From contig JACCIC010000227.1 of NCBI GenBank assembly GCA_018907035.1, positions 455,001 through 519,000 of the forward strand: 64,000 nt of DNA, given 5' to 3'. Positions 50,901 through 63,978 of this stretch are shown here, piece after piece. Source of the DNA: Sycobia sp. Sy_11. Lineage: Eukaryota; Arthropoda; Insecta; Hymenoptera; Epichrysomallidae. Each line of letters starts with the position of its first letter. Within the stretch, counting starts at the first letter, position 1. A program made the translations under genes and the position numbers. The notes beneath the pieces were generated by a model. It was not told where the DNA came from. It made no database searches and was given only the letters and a program-made list of their open reading frames with translations.

Positions 50901-53900
50901 ATTTATGCTTCCAAATACCGGCTTATTCGTTTCATTTAAGTCGGTATTTTTATAAACTTAAGCATTTGCAACAAATTATTTTGTTAATTAGTAAAACGTT
51001 GTTTAAATTCTCTTTGGACTTATAATATACTGGCTCATGGTGTTTAATTTTTTCTAACATATTGCTAGTTATTTGTATTAATTCAATATAGGCTTCTACA
51101 AATGCGACTTTTTATGAGTATGAAAAAGGTGATTCTTCGAATTTACACATTTTGAAGTAACTTTTACGATGAAATAGTTTTCATTTTTTTGGCGCAGGTG
51201 GCGTGGAAAGTTCGATAACAACCGCAACATCAAACGCCATTCAGAAAACGTCAACCCACGTTACTTCGCAACTGACCGAACACCTATTTCAAGATCCGAT
51301 GGGTAACCAGACGCTACCCTGCGGTCTTGATCTTGTGTCCTTGAATATCCAGCGTGGAAGGGATCACGGTCTTTCAGGCTACGCAAAATGGAGGGAATAT
51401 TGTGGCCTGCAAAAGCCATTAAACTTTGAGGATCTAAAAGACGACATGGACCCAGAGGCTTTGAATGCCATCTCTAAACTTTATGACAATGTAGATGACA
51501 TTGACTTGTATACGGGCGCATTGGCTGAATTATCGAAAGGGGATGGATTAGTTGGGCCAACATTTACATGTCTGATTGCCGATCAATTTGAAAGGCTGAA
51601 ATGGGGTGATGTATACTGGTACGAATTCACCGAACAGCCCGGATCCTTCAATGAAGGTAAAGTAATTGCATCAATAAATTAGATATTTTATCAATAGATG
51701 TAACGTTTTTTTAATTTACTTATTAACCAAATCAATTCATTACGGTAGACAGAAATATATACTTATTTACATAAGCAGGTATAATTAAAATTTATTCGAT
51801 ATTAGATTTTCTATCTATAAGATTTTTAATAATTGCATTAAATATCGTGAAGTATGGGAGCAACAATCGCTTATTTAATGATGTTTAATGAATTATATCA
51901 ATGCATGATAAAAAACGAATTTCGACTCAATTTAATATATTATCTCTTACACGATATACAACTTAAGCAGCAAATATTAACGTTATCACATAATAGAACG
52001 CGTGAGCTGTAAATATAAAAGTATTTTAAAAAGTTATACTTATTACTTTGCTAATTTTAAGACGTTATAATTTTATTGATATTAATATTCTAACTATTCC
52101 AACTGATACAAAAAATTTACCGTGATTAATATTGGAACAGGCAATATGTCTATGTTCATTATGTGGTCAAAATTTTATATATTCTATAAATTATGTATAA
52201 CTCGACTTAGACTTTATATGAATACATAAACGTATATTAAATATGAATACACAAACTTGTATTCATATCAAAAGTGTTTTGTCGTGAAATATATTTAATT
52301 TTCCTAATTTTTAAATTAGGTAAAAAGTAGTAAAAAAAAGTATTTTAAAAAGTATTTTATTTTATATTTCATGTTTACGAGTCAAAGTTTTTTGCATGAA
52401 TAGTATGATCAATTAAATAAAAAGTATTTAAATTAACATTAATAATTCTTATTAATAATTATTATTAATTTTTCATATTGAATTACTAATTAAGTTTTAA
52501 TCTATTTTTAGATCAATTAATGGAGATAAAAAAAACAACTTTAGCCGGTATAATTTGCGATACTTCTGACGGAATAAGTCAAATTCAAGCTCAAGTCATG
52601 CGATCAGTAGGAGAAAATAATCCAATTATTTCTTGTGAAGATATTCCAAAACTATCTCTTAATGCCTGGAAAACAGAAATGCCTTTACTTACAGCAACTG
52701 GAGTAGAAGTTCCTCTTCAAGATTGGTTAAAATTTAAAAGTGAAGTAAATAAAACAATAAATGATATTATCTCGACCATTTCTTCAAAGAAACCACCTCC
52801 TGGCAGCTTACCGAATGATTGGTTAGCTTTTCAAAAGGACATCAATAGAACATTTACTGATTTAAAAAATACGTTTTCTTTATTACATCCAAGAATAATT
52901 ACAAATATTAGTTCAGCTGGTAAACTACACAATGCAGATAGTAAATCTGAAGAAATAGTTAATTGGACTAGTGTAAAGGCTGAAATAAATAGCACCGTTT
53001 CAGAAATTATGGATTCGATCAATAAAAACAAACCTCCTGCGGGAAGTTTGCCTGCGGATTGGGTAGCATTCAGAAAGAAAATCAATGATTCAATTTCAGA
53101 TATACGACAAAATTTTAAAATTGTTGATTCAGCAATTTCTAGAAAGAACCCGCCTTTGAAATTATATCAATCTGGTAATATTTCAATAATTAATTGGACC
53201 GAGATAAAGAAAGACATTAATACAACTCTGATTGATGTTGTTAGATCAATAAATGCAAATAAACCTTTATCGAACGATTCAGCAGCTGATTGGCTTGTAT
53301 TTAAAAATAGAATAAAAGATTCATTTGCAGGTATAAAAAATAAATTTAAAACTTTTTATGCACAACCTAAAACTCCTATTGAAATGTTAGACGAAACTGG
53401 AAAGCCAATTCTAATAAAACCTCAAGCATTTAATTGGATCAGTATAAATGATGAAGTGAACAAAACTGTTTTAAAAATTATGACATATATTCGTATTAAC
53501 CAACCTCCGCGAGGAAGTTCAGCAGCGGAATGGTTAGCGTTTAGAAATAAAATCGATGATTCTATTTCAGATATACAAAAGAAGTTCCAAATTAATCATC
53601 CGAAATGGGTGATTACCAACAACACTTCTGCGAACGATACGATTCCAATAATTGATTGGGCTCAGATTGAACGTGACATTAATATGACCATTATTGATGT
53701 TGTTGATTTCATTAATAGAACTGAACCTTTATCAGATACTTACAATAAAAAAATTTTAAATACGTTTTCGGATATAGAAAATAAATTTCAAGATCTTCAT
53801 TCAGAGCGTGTAACATTAACCGAATCAGTAAATAAAATTTCGCAGGGAAATACATTTAACTGGATTGATTTTAGAAAACAAATGAATAAGAGGTTCAATG

Positions 53901-55003
53901 AAATTATTACATTTGCCATGGAAAAGCAACCTCCACCAGGAAGCACGCCTGACGATTGGATAGCTTTCAAAAATAATTTAAATAACAGTTTTGCACAGTT
54001 AAAACATCAATATTCTGATTTACATCGAAGATCAGCTAACAAAAGCTTGGGAACAACCGATATAACTGAATTTATTAATGCTAACAAACCATTACTAGGG
54101 AGTAGACAAGAAGATTGGTTAGGTGTTCAGAAAAATTTAACGGATACTTTTGCAAAGGTACCGAATGAAAATGAATATCCTTATTCCGACATGTCTAAAA
54201 GGACTTATATTAAATTCAATGAATTTGAATCTAATGCTAACTTAGACAGAGCCATTACTTTTCGTGCAAACTTAAACAAATCACTTACTGATCTTATATC
54301 TTTCGTGAAAATAAGTAAGTCTAAGGCTAATAATACCAATTTCGACTGGTTTGCTTTTGAGAAAGAAATAAAATCTTTCGTAACTAATACAAAAAAAGAA
54401 ATAAATACATTCAAAACGAACAAATTTTTGAAACCCGATTATCTAGATTTTGTTACCAAAAACTTAGAATCGTTTAACTGGCCCGCTTGGAAAAACCAAA
54501 CCAACCATACAATAGACAATTTACTAAATGAAATAAAAAAATTAGCGACTAATAATCCAAAACGGGTCACCTTCGAAAACTATTTAAATCAGTATTTTAC
54601 AGAATTAAAATGTGATATATCAACAATTCAAACCTCGGTACCTCCGCCTCAACTACTTGCAATAATGAATAATGATTGGTCAAATTTTAAAGACCGAGTT
54701 AATAATACAATTGAGGATGCTCTAGTTAATATCAATAATAATAAACCAGCTCCTGGGGATCAATCTTCGGAAAATTATGGTCTCTACGTCAAAAATAAAT
54801 TTGGTCAAACCCATGAGGATATAAATATGATTAAAACAGAATGGTTAGAAAAAGTAAAGATTGCTACAGAAATGATGGCGATAACTAATATTCATAATCC
54901 TATAGTTAGTCCTTCTTCTTCTTTAAGCGTAAATTCTCTTTATACTAACTATTATTTGACAAACATTATTGTTTTGTTAAATATCAGACTTTTCATTAGT
55001 TAA
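40493..55003 (+). CDS. Membrane-anchored heme peroxidase with long C-terminal repeat tail
   Basis: Six exons: 40493-40629, 46212-46968, 47501-47800, 50090-50720, 51198-51656 and 52512-55003. They total 1592 codons, all in phase (1591 residues). Joining exons 1 and 2 creates one continuous hydrophobic segment (residues ~37-61) after a basic N-terminus, so a type II signal anchor. A Pro/Ala/Ser-rich stalk follows. The peroxidase domain includes distal-His motif FGQFLDHD (His ~323), Ca/loop motif SFIDGSVIYGSD, proximal-His motif AFRFAHTLL (His ~573), NIQRGRDHGL, and the terminal QLMEIKKTTLAGIICD block, so it looks catalytically complete. It resembles chorion-peroxidase-type animal peroxidases. 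From residue ~820 to ~1560 it continues in the same exon as about ten sequon-rich repeats, ending in a short hydrophobic stretch. Intron 2 has a GC donor. First-exon start is the only in-frame ATG after a stop; further 5' exons are possible. AATAAA at 55014. Confidence 0.87.
40693..41063. repeat. Perfect 90-bp inverted repeat with (AT)n in the loop
   Basis: Arms 40693-40782 and 40974-41063 are exact reverse complements over 90 bases (left arm starts ACCCATAGCTCGAG and ends AGCACACGT). The 191-bp spacer contains (AT)n at about 40882-40939. It lies in peroxidase intron 1. Similarity stops abruptly at the arm ends. Confidence 0.95.
42370..42456. repeat. Small inverted repeat around (AT)n
   Basis: ACCGCATATGTAAT at the left and ATTACATATGCGGT at the right of an (AT)n core (about 42380-42440). 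Third hairpin of this form within 2.1 kb, in peroxidase intron 1. Confidence 0.85.
44451..44506. repeat. (AT)n in peroxidase intron 1
   Basis: About 55 bp of AT dinucleotide. The flanks show only weak inverted similarity (TACCTGTTCTATA on one side, TACCTTTGTCCTATA on the other strand). Confidence 0.85.
47883..47986. repeat. (CA)n/(CG)n microsatellite in peroxidase intron 3
   Basis: Long CA run followed by CGCGCG and GCAC repeats just after the donor of exon 3. It makes the HTHTHT open frames, which are artefacts. Confidence 0.9.
50874..50925 (-). mobile_element. SINE 3' fragment in peroxidase intron 4
   Basis: Minus-strand copy of the last ~50 bp of the SINE at 63771-63978: TTTGGAAGCATAAA, then GAGCGACGTTAA, then the A-rich tail. 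Heavily 5'-truncated. Confidence 0.7.
52721..54870 (+). repeat. About ten degenerate protein repeats in the peroxidase C-terminal tail
   Basis: Units start at about 52721, 52961, 53192, 53432, 53654 and 53858, with weaker ones to 54476 and 54671, spacing 65-85 codons. A typical unit reads NW..IK.EIN.T..DI, then INKNKPP.GS, then DW.AF...IN.SI.DI...F, so each unit is itself two related halves, each led by a Trp and an N-x-S/T. Predicted helical, hydrophilic and rich in N-glycosylation sequons. No cysteine pattern. Not a repeat family I recognise. Confidence 0.85.
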
Positions 55004-55987
55004 CATTTTTACCAATAAAAATGTATCTAACAATATGTATAATAGGCGTTAAAATGTATTAAATTGTATTAAAGTAATAATTTATAATAATTATAATCAT
55101 TACTTTATTAATTATATTAATTGTATACTTTATTCATTCTCATACTAATAATTATTTAAGAGAATATATATTTCTTTTTGTGAAATTTACTCTGTATAAA
55201 GTAATTGATATTTGATTATTATAAATATCTACTGGAAAGCGAGAATAATTTATTTAAATTTTTTTATACAGATATTCTTAGTTGAACTTATTAGTAGCGA
55301 AATATTTAAGTGAAAAAATATAAATTTATTTGTATTAAGACGATTATAACGATGAGAAATAAAATTAATTTGATATTTATTCTATGGGTATGGATTATTT
55401 TAAATATTTTTTACATAAATTCAAACAAAATTGTGGAAGTAAGATATGTTTATTCGTAAGCAATAATTCGTTAAGTAATCACTTTTAGATTTAATACAAT
55501 AATTATTCTATATATATCATTGTATAAGTGAATACATTGACAAATACATATTTATCTACATTAAAATTATATGAATATTATTTTTTCAATTATATGTTGC
55601 ATTTTAACTTAATCTATACTATATGGTATTGCATAAACTAATATTTTAAATTTTTATATGAGAATTCGAATTGTACATCAACGCTGCATAATATACATAT
55701 TCTAATATCCACTTTGCCTTTTTTATTGATATTAGATGTGATTTTTGTTTCATACTTTATATTGCAAAGTTATAAATTATTACATACAAAAACTTGTAAT
55801 TTTTTTTCTTATCGGTAAAATTAAATCCTCTTTAATGGTTTTAATATATTTAGCTTGATAAATTAACTGCTAAAACTATATTTAACTTTAGTTCACGTTT
55901 CCTCTTGTAAAGGCGTGACTACGTAATAATCGTAGAATCGAACCATGAAACACTTAAGAAATAACAATACCCTAAGTGCATTGTAAA
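55004..55987. other. 3' UTRs between convergent peroxidase and dynein genes
   Basis: AT-rich. AATAAA at 55014-55019 (+) lies just past the peroxidase stop; TTTATT near 55722 is a candidate signal for the dynein gene on the minus strand. No exon seen. Confidence 0.45.
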
Positions 55988-58900
55988 TTACGCAGCGAGA
56001 CTTAAAAGTAATGCAGTACCGCGCTTGGTCCAGAAGGCAGCGTTTTCCGCGCCAGCATTTAAATCAACCGTAACAACGTAGGCGGGTCTGCCTTGATCCC
56101 CGGATCGCAGAGGGTAGTAGTAACACGGACAGTTGTACAAACCTTTAAAGTAAAGTCAAACGTTATTTAAATGTAATATTCAGAACTGTTGGCATAAATT
56201 TGAATTCTCCGAACGCATCTGCATTGCTATGTTTATTTATTTAATTATGATTATAGAAAATACGAAGACTGCCTATAAACTTTTAGCTTACCCTTTGTTC
56301 TTTTTCTCAGCTGTTCTGCCGGTTTGAAATGAATAACTGGCATATTACAAACTAACTGCATGGGAGCGGGATCTATGAGAGCTGCAAGCTTTTTATCCCA
56401 GCCTGCACCTTCCAAAAACATGGATCTTATGTAAACACCATCCTGTAAAATGCAAACAAAGACACATAATCATGAGCTACATTTTTAATGTACACGATAC
56501 TGCAGCATAAAATTTTTTAATCTCTGTATATATAGAGTCAAAATAACCGATTTCATACAATTTAGTCAAGCCAAAAGCATAACATTATTGGAGCATAAAA
56601 ATAAAAAATTAATAAATCAATTTGCATTGTATTAAATTTATTAAATTGTACAGTTAAAATAAATTAAAGGTGATTATATTTACTTATTCATAAAATTAAT
56701 TATTTAAAAATAATGGTGATTTTTTTCATAATGCTTCTGTCAAGAGGATATGATTTCAATTATTGGACATAAAGGATAAAATTTGTTACACAAATATATT
56801 TATAAAAATTAAATATAATATATATTTCATCACTGATTTCGAAATGGATTATTTCTGTTATAAGACAGTTAATGCCCGACTGAAATGAAGGATGTAAGTA
56901 TGCCGAGATAATGAATTAACTTGTACACTAAATAGTGTTGATTATCTAAGTACACCACCTAACGGTATTTTAGATTACGAGAGCTAAAAGTTCAAACTAT
57001 ATTTGTGATTTTGATGTTGAAGTGATGTATAGTAATGAAAGGATTATTTAAAAAACTCTATTAAATTTACTTCAGATGATGGACATATTTAATTCTTAGC
57101 GTCAGAAAAATGTATCGATCTAAAAGCAAGGAAGAATGTAAAATCAATTTCGCAAATATACGAATTTTTATAACTTTATTAGGATTAATAAAAATCTGCT
57201 ACAAATGATCTTTCAAAAATAAAACGGCCTTTTTTATCAAGATAAAAAATATTTTATATCATTTTATCGTATATATTACGTACAAATTCTACCTTAAAAC
57301 AATAATTTATGAGTTGCTATAAAATGCCCGCAATGTGCGCTAGGGAAATTCGTATTTTTATTCTAAACATTGAATATTTCATTGACTTAGCATTATCGAT
57401 TTCCGTCTTATTAAAATATATTATTTTTTAAATTTGTTTTGTCTCATCACATTATAATTCAATTTCAGTAACTGTCAGAAAATGAATAAAAGATCAAAGT
57501 ATTTAAATACAAATTAGACTTTTGATATATAAAAAAAAATTCTTGCTGAACCGAATCAACTTTCTTCTTATTTTTTGTTATTTTATATGTGATTTGTTTT
57601 TTAAGTTAGAAATAAAATATCGATTCAAGAATCGACCTTTTTTATTACCAGTATTCGGTCGTAAAAATATTAATATTTATGATGGCATAGGTATTTGTTT
57701 TTTATTCCGCAACTCAATGTAGAAAATTCATAATAATAGTGTAATATGATGTAAATTAGATATTTTCTGCTAAATACATAAATAAATAAAAATTGAAATT
57801 ATTTATTAAGAAATTGAATCAACTATATTTAAAATATACATACGATATGCATATATAAAGGACTCTAGACGCGTACAATTATCAAGAATAAATAAGTATT
57901 TTTCTAGACACAATCCATTTCGGCTTCGTTATATAAGTATAAACTCATTAGAAATTACATTTTAATAAGCTAATAGTTAAACCGTTGTACTTTTGATCAA
58001 TAGTTTTTAGTAGAACGCTAACATTTTTAAATTGCAACAATGTTTTACGATTATACATGCTTTTACGTAATGATACCAAAATATTTATTCTTAAAATTAT
58101 CCATTATGTTTGAAAAAAACACGATATATTCATATACTTGACATTATACCTTATTACAATAATCTTTAAGAGGTATCATGTTTTCATGTTTTAAAGGTCC
58201 AATCCATAGCTCTTTCTTTATTGTTTTGAGAAAAGCACATTACCAATTTGAAATCCAACAGTGAAATAATGCGCCCTCCCCCCTGCTTCTATACAATGCG
58301 AGGTCGTTTACCGACAGAGGGCGGGGTTCGTAGTTGCGAGCATAATATACCTTGGGCGCCACTTGCACGGAGTCGTCCTCGCCCTTCGAGACGGTGAACT
58401 CCCAGGACAGCGAGTCAATTGACACGGAGGTGCGCCGCGCCGTCGTCTGCAGCACGGCCGTGAGGAAGCCCGTGGGAAAGGTGAAGGCCGCCAGCCAGAA
58501 CAGCACCGGCGGATGCGTCGTCTCCGCCCACTTGGTGAAGTGCTCCACCCTCAGGATGAGGTCGCGCGTCCACGCGCCGAGGGGCTTCAGGGAGGCGTAG
58601 GCTCGCGACCAGGTCGTCGGCACTCGGCCCTCTTGCACGCAGACGAAGGTGTCCTCGAGCTCGGCCGACATCACGACGAGGCCCCGGATCGCCCGGCAGA
58701 GGTCCTCGAGGCTCTCGCGCACGCGGACGAGCAGGTCGTTGTAGCGGATAATCTCCTGCAGGAGCACCACGTCGAGGGGGGCCTTCTGGGCGCCGATCAG
58801 TTTCTCCGTGCGCTCGTAGTCGATCACTTTCGGGATCTTCGACATTATGTCCTGAGCCAGTTGGATCACCTATCGTTCAGCATATTTGTAAAAAGCTCGA

Positions 58901-61460
58901 GAAGGAAGGATCACTTCGAAAAAAACAGATCAGCCATTTACTTCCGGCACAAATGTTATTTATGCTTCTCTTTTAACGCTCGAACATATATATATATAAG
59001 AATAAAGGCAGGCTTCTCAAAGTTATTTTTCAATTGAGGACGATGTGTATGATATTTATTATGTGGATTTATATAATTTTTTCATGTACATGGCATCGTA
59101 TTCTTACATTAAGAAAATTCTTTATGATTTTTCTTAACCATTTGTTTAAAAATGTAGAAAATTAAATCTTATAAAATTCTCTTAATAAATTTATTCAAAT
59201 ATTGATTTTATTTTCTTAATTTTTTAGTATGATTTGAAGAAATAATCAATAAATTGAGTAAATAATTGAAAATACAAAAACAGTTATATATAAAATTATA
59301 GCCAAAATTATTTATCATTAAGTTGAGGATGTAAAGAATAGTTCATGCAGGGATATATAAAACATATAAAACATATATTTTCATTTTAATTTAGGGTATT
59401 GAATAAAGAAATATGATTTTTCAGTTTTCCAACAATGGAAAAAATATAGTCTGAGCAATCCTTCTATGTATGAAAACATTTACTTGAAATTTAGAAAAAC
59501 TAATTCACTTATAAAATATCATAACTGGACTAAAAGTATACCAACAGAATAAGAAAGTAAAAAAATGGATTAGAATTGTCAACAAATATATTTTAACTTT
59601 AGAGAATGATAAAAACTATATCAGATTTTATATATCGAAAATATAGAAATTTCTATTTTGGTCATAACTTCCTATCTTGTTATATACTCTTTTACTGTGG
59701 CTTTGCTCTTCTTAGGGTTCGACTTTTGATCTATTCTCGAGCTATTCTGTTGTATATATATTTTATTATTCATTGCTACAGATGTGATAGATAATTTAAT
59801 ATATTGAAGACATTTATATTATTATATTATAGAAAATTTTTTTTCTCGAAGAAATGTATTTCATCTTCATACCAAATGTTTTAAATGAAATTGGAAATTA
59901 TAATGATGATATTGAAATACATAAAGAATACATCATTCAATAAATGAAACGATATTCGGTTAAAAATATAATATACCAACGTTTTAAGCCACATTTGACT
60001 AATTGATTAAGTAGGTAGTACGATAAGATGCTATTATGTACGACATATACATAAATGGATTTAATACTGAAATACAAATAACAATTTAATTGGGTACGAA
60101 ATTCTAATTGAAACTTTCGATAAAAAATTATTATTCATCAAAGTCTTATGGGCTTACTTTTAAAGTATCAAGTATTATCTCATTATCTATTAAGACATGT
60201 TTCTTATAGATTCACAAAATTTTAGATAGTAGTCGGTGATTTTTATGATTTTATTTACAGAATATCACGTTTGTACTGTCATAAACGTTATATTGGGCAA
60301 ACTTTAATTTTTATGAATACGATTGCAATGATAAAAAATAAACCTCTATAATTCATCTTCAGAAATTGAGAAAAAAAACATGAATTTGATTTTAAAATTG
60401 TAAAAATTATTGATAAAGAAAGTTACTAGACTAATTTGACCTTTCTTATAACTGACTAATCTGAAATTTTAGCAGTGTAGAAAGAATGCCAATTAAAAAG
60501 TAAATGTAAGACTTTTGTGAACAGTAATTTATTCGAAGTTTAAACGATAATTCTGTATTTAAATTCTATTTATATTTCAGCTATACTTTTTTGTCTATGT
60601 CATACGATCATACTATAGAGCTTTATTATTCATTTGATTGATTTATCAAGCTTAGACTGCCATTAGAGTTTTTCCGGTGATGAGAAGCTCTGTTGAACTC
60701 CGCACATCGGTGTTCATTGATTTTTTTTTAAAAATAATTAACTATTTTGAAAATTTTACATGTTTACTAACTTATATAAATGGCAATACAGAAACTCGCA
60801 AGCAAATATTAGGATGAATCCTCGATAATTGTAAATAATCTTAAGTAGGCTAATGATTGTCACGTATCTAGCTTCTTCTAATTTAAGCGGGATTTTAATT
60901 GATTTTTTAAAAGGGAAAATTTTACTACGAATGATAATAATGGAACTGGGTACACCCATGCCATTATTCTGATTCTGAAACAAGCGCGTCCTATGTATAT
61001 GTAATCTTGGCCTCGAGTCCGCCCGCCGACAAATTCGATTTATATATACCTTGTCCTCGGTGCTGTCTGACTCGTCGCTGCTCGGAGCCTGCATCTGCAT
61101 GCTCATCAGGGTCTCGAAGGTCGTGCGCGTCTCCATGATCAGGGACGTGATGTCGGCGTTGGGATGCTGGCCGAAGGCCTCGGGCCTGTCCGTCATCGGC
61201 AGGACGTTGACGAAGTCGCGATACGTCTCGAGGGAGCCGTCGCGGGGCACGTAATACGTGGGCAGCGAGGAGAGCCGATACAGCGGCTCCTCCAGCACCG
61301 AGTCGTTCATGTAGTCCTCGACGTAGGCGAGCAGCAGTCGCCTGTCCCAGTCGTCGGTGACGTGGCCGCCGTAACAGATCCCGGCGATCAGGTACTTGAG
61401 GGAGTCCCACGGGGTCACCGGATACTCGTCGAGATAGACTTGGAGCAGGTTCTCGGAGAC
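55988..61460 (-). CDS. DNAH2: Axonemal dynein heavy chain, DNAH2/kl-2 type, 3' end
   Basis: Four last exons on the minus strand: 61460-61050, 58869-58351, 56442-56292 and 56142-55988 (stop TAA), all in phase, 411 residues. They encode the end of the motor and the C-terminal domain: DEYPVTPWDSLKYLIAGICYGG, AFGQHPNADITS, LQEIIRYNDLLVRVRESL, PLGAWTRDLILRVE, FPTGFLTAVLQT, SVSIDSLSWEF, FLEGAGWDKK, PMQLVCNMPVIHFKPAE, CPCYYYPLR and WTKRGTALLLSL. These track DNAH2 closely, better than other dynein heavy chains I can recall. Role: ATP-driven inner-arm motor subunit of cilia and flagella, in insects chiefly sperm and chordotonal neurons. The next upstream exon is not within 2.5 kb on this strand, so the gene continues beyond the window. 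First two exons are very GC-rich, the last two moderate. Confidence 0.92.
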
Positions 61461-62495
61461 CTGGCAAGCGAGACGGGATATATTTTGTTGGCCTAATCGG
61501 CCTTTTTGACTTTCTATCCATGCTACATCGGTATTATCGATCGTCGTTTTAGTATGGCTTGTTAACGGTATGAATAATAATAATCGCGCAACTAACACCG
61601 CGTCAGTGATTGTAAATAAATGTAAATAACGCTAATTTTCCTATTAGGATATAAGAATAAGATATATCGCCAGCGGTACGGAGATTAATCATATGTGTCG
61701 ACAGGAATAGTGTGCGATCGAGCATGTCAAGTGTCGAGAGATAAATAATTAAGTTGTACGCTATTCACTATCAGACTGTCGCAAAGCGCAATCGGGTGAT
61801 ACTGTAACGAAAACTAATGTTGAAAAAATATGTACTCTGAGCACCGACATCTTGATTGTACATTGGATTAATTCAAACTAATAACTAAATACAAAGAGCG
61901 ATGCTTATTGACGGCATAAAAATTAATGTTAATATTTTTTATTGTAATATATACGTGAATTGTCGATAATATAACTTAGTTCTTATTCTTATTATGTTTT
62001 TCCTGTTCAGCAACATACAGTTAACAAAACAATTCAATTACTTATAAGTTAAGAAATTCAATCACGGATAATCTTTGTGCTTAGTATTTATTGTCAATAA
62101 TAATTAATAAATATTGGATATAATGTTTTTAAGCAGATTTGTACCTATACCTATGTCTGTGATAATTGAAACTGGATTTGAAGAAATTTACTATCGTGTA
62201 GCATTTCAATCTGAAACGTTAGTGCAAGGAAAACATTTTGCTGATGCAATAAAGCATTTGATATGTTCAAGAGCTCGAAGGCAACGATACCAGTTTTATG
62301 ATTAAGGTAATACTGTTGGAAAATGTTCGACTGCTCATAATTTATTTCTATAACTCTTAATAAAAATTAATGTTCAGAATTCACTAAAATTTTACAGATT
62401 ATTAGTCGTTATTTTAAATATTTAAAAACAGGCTTTTCCAGATTATAGATGTAGTAATGAATAAACGAAAATAAAATCTCTCATATTCTCTCTCT

Positions 62496-62572
<77 letters not shown>

Positions 62573-63770
62573 ACTCTCTATCTATATATCTATCCATCTA
62601 TTATTTTACTATTTAAGTAACGACAGTACAATTTTAAAGCTTTAGTAATCATCAAACATAATGTATACAAACTTTAATGTAAAGTACAGAACATATATTT
62701 TAGTGATATTTAAAATAAAAATATTCTTATTTTGTAGCTTGTAACAATCTATACAGATTAATGTTATATAAGTAATGTTATAAACGTGCTATGTATCTGT
62801 GTTCAATAAAAAGTGCGAAGTGTAAATTTCGGATGTATTTTCATTAAACACTAAAAAGTTAGGTGATAGCTTTTAATTATTTCTCTCACTGCTGTTATTT
62901 ACTTTCACTTCTATGGTATTTTATGGTCGGCTCTAAGAAATTTCTAAAATGTTACATTTATTTACAGTTTAAGTTAAGTCAAAATTTGAATGACGCATTT
63001 AATTTTCAAATTCAAAGCTCAAGTTATAATAATTCTCTAACTATACTTTTTTTTGGGCTGGCTGATGCCCTTCGATAGATTCTCACATCCGCTCCCTCCA
63101 AATATGTATAACTAACAGTGTCGAATATTATTTTACATAACATATGTGCTTATTATGTGACAATAAAGTAAGTTTATGAACTTGTGTTTGGTTTAATATT
63201 AAATCTATTTCAAATCTTTTTTGGGCTTTCAAAACATAACATGATTTCTATTTTCAATTGAAATAGTATTCGTTCGAAAACGAAATTAATTTTTCTTTAA
63301 ACTAAAACTCAATTTTTTTATGACTTTTGAAGCAGTAATAATTTGTTATAAAATTATACTTGACTTCTCAATCCTTTCAAGAGCAGTAATCAAGTTAGGC
63401 TGCGATAAATCATATCTTATCATATTTTCATGTTTTTGGTTCCGTTAATTAGGAACCTGATGCCAAAATTCAATAATTCCAAATAGCAGAAAATTTTGTT
63501 TAAATTTATCAATTTTTCATGATAATTTGCAAGTACAATTTTCTTGGTATTTTTTCACTAATTTCGAATTTTTTATCAAATTAGTAAAATTCAAAATGAT
63601 ATAAAATTATTTGAAAATTCATCCATTTTTATTAAGTATAAATTCTTTTAAGAATTTCCAAAGTTACATATAGTTTTTAAACCACAACAGATAGGACAAT
63701 AATAAAAAATATAAACTTTGTATTTTTGAGGAAATCTATGTTTAGGCAAAAGCCCATTAGAAAAATAACC
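61461..63770. other. Presumed dynein intron or upstream DNA
   Basis: No minus-strand dynein exon was found here, so this is probably part of a large intron. Contains (CT)n at about 62488-62570. A 63-codon plus-strand frame at 62114-62305 is unrecognised and not called. Confidence 0.4.
62488..62570. repeat. (CT)n microsatellite
   Basis: About 80 bp of nearly pure CT dinucleotide. Confidence 0.9.
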
Positions 63771-63978
63771 AGGAGGTCTACGATGGCTTGATCGCTAAAG
63801 CAAAGGATTACTAACTTGGTGATCCGAGTTCAAATTCCGGTCTCGGCCGATTGATACAGGCACCGCTGTATTAATTTACACGTGCTTTGTTTAAAAACAC
63901 ATCGTAAACCTCCGTCGCTGATTAGCACCGATATTTGGAAGCATAAACAGAGCGACGTTAAATAACATAAAAAAAAGT
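63771..63978 (+). mobile_element. tRNA-derived SINE, apparently full length
   Basis: The 5' part is tRNA-like: an A-box-like TGGCTTGATCGCTAAAGCA, then a B-box-like GAGTTCAAATTCC followed by GGTCTCGGCC. A unique body follows (about 63850-63945), then the conserved 3' block GGAAGCATAAACAGAGCGAC and an A-rich tail. Two truncated relatives (10033-10176 and 50874-50925) share body and tail. No intact cloverleaf acceptor stem, so not a functional tRNA gene. Confidence 0.75.

Noticed and set aside
58513..59037. 174-codon open frame on the plus strand
   Set aside because: Antisense shadow of a GC-rich dynein exon.
62114..62305. 63-codon plus-strand open frame
   Set aside because: No similarity I recognise and no supporting signals; left uncalled.
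63771..63850. Possible tRNA gene
   Set aside because: A/B-box-like words are present but there is no paired acceptor stem, and the unit continues into a SINE body shared with other copies.
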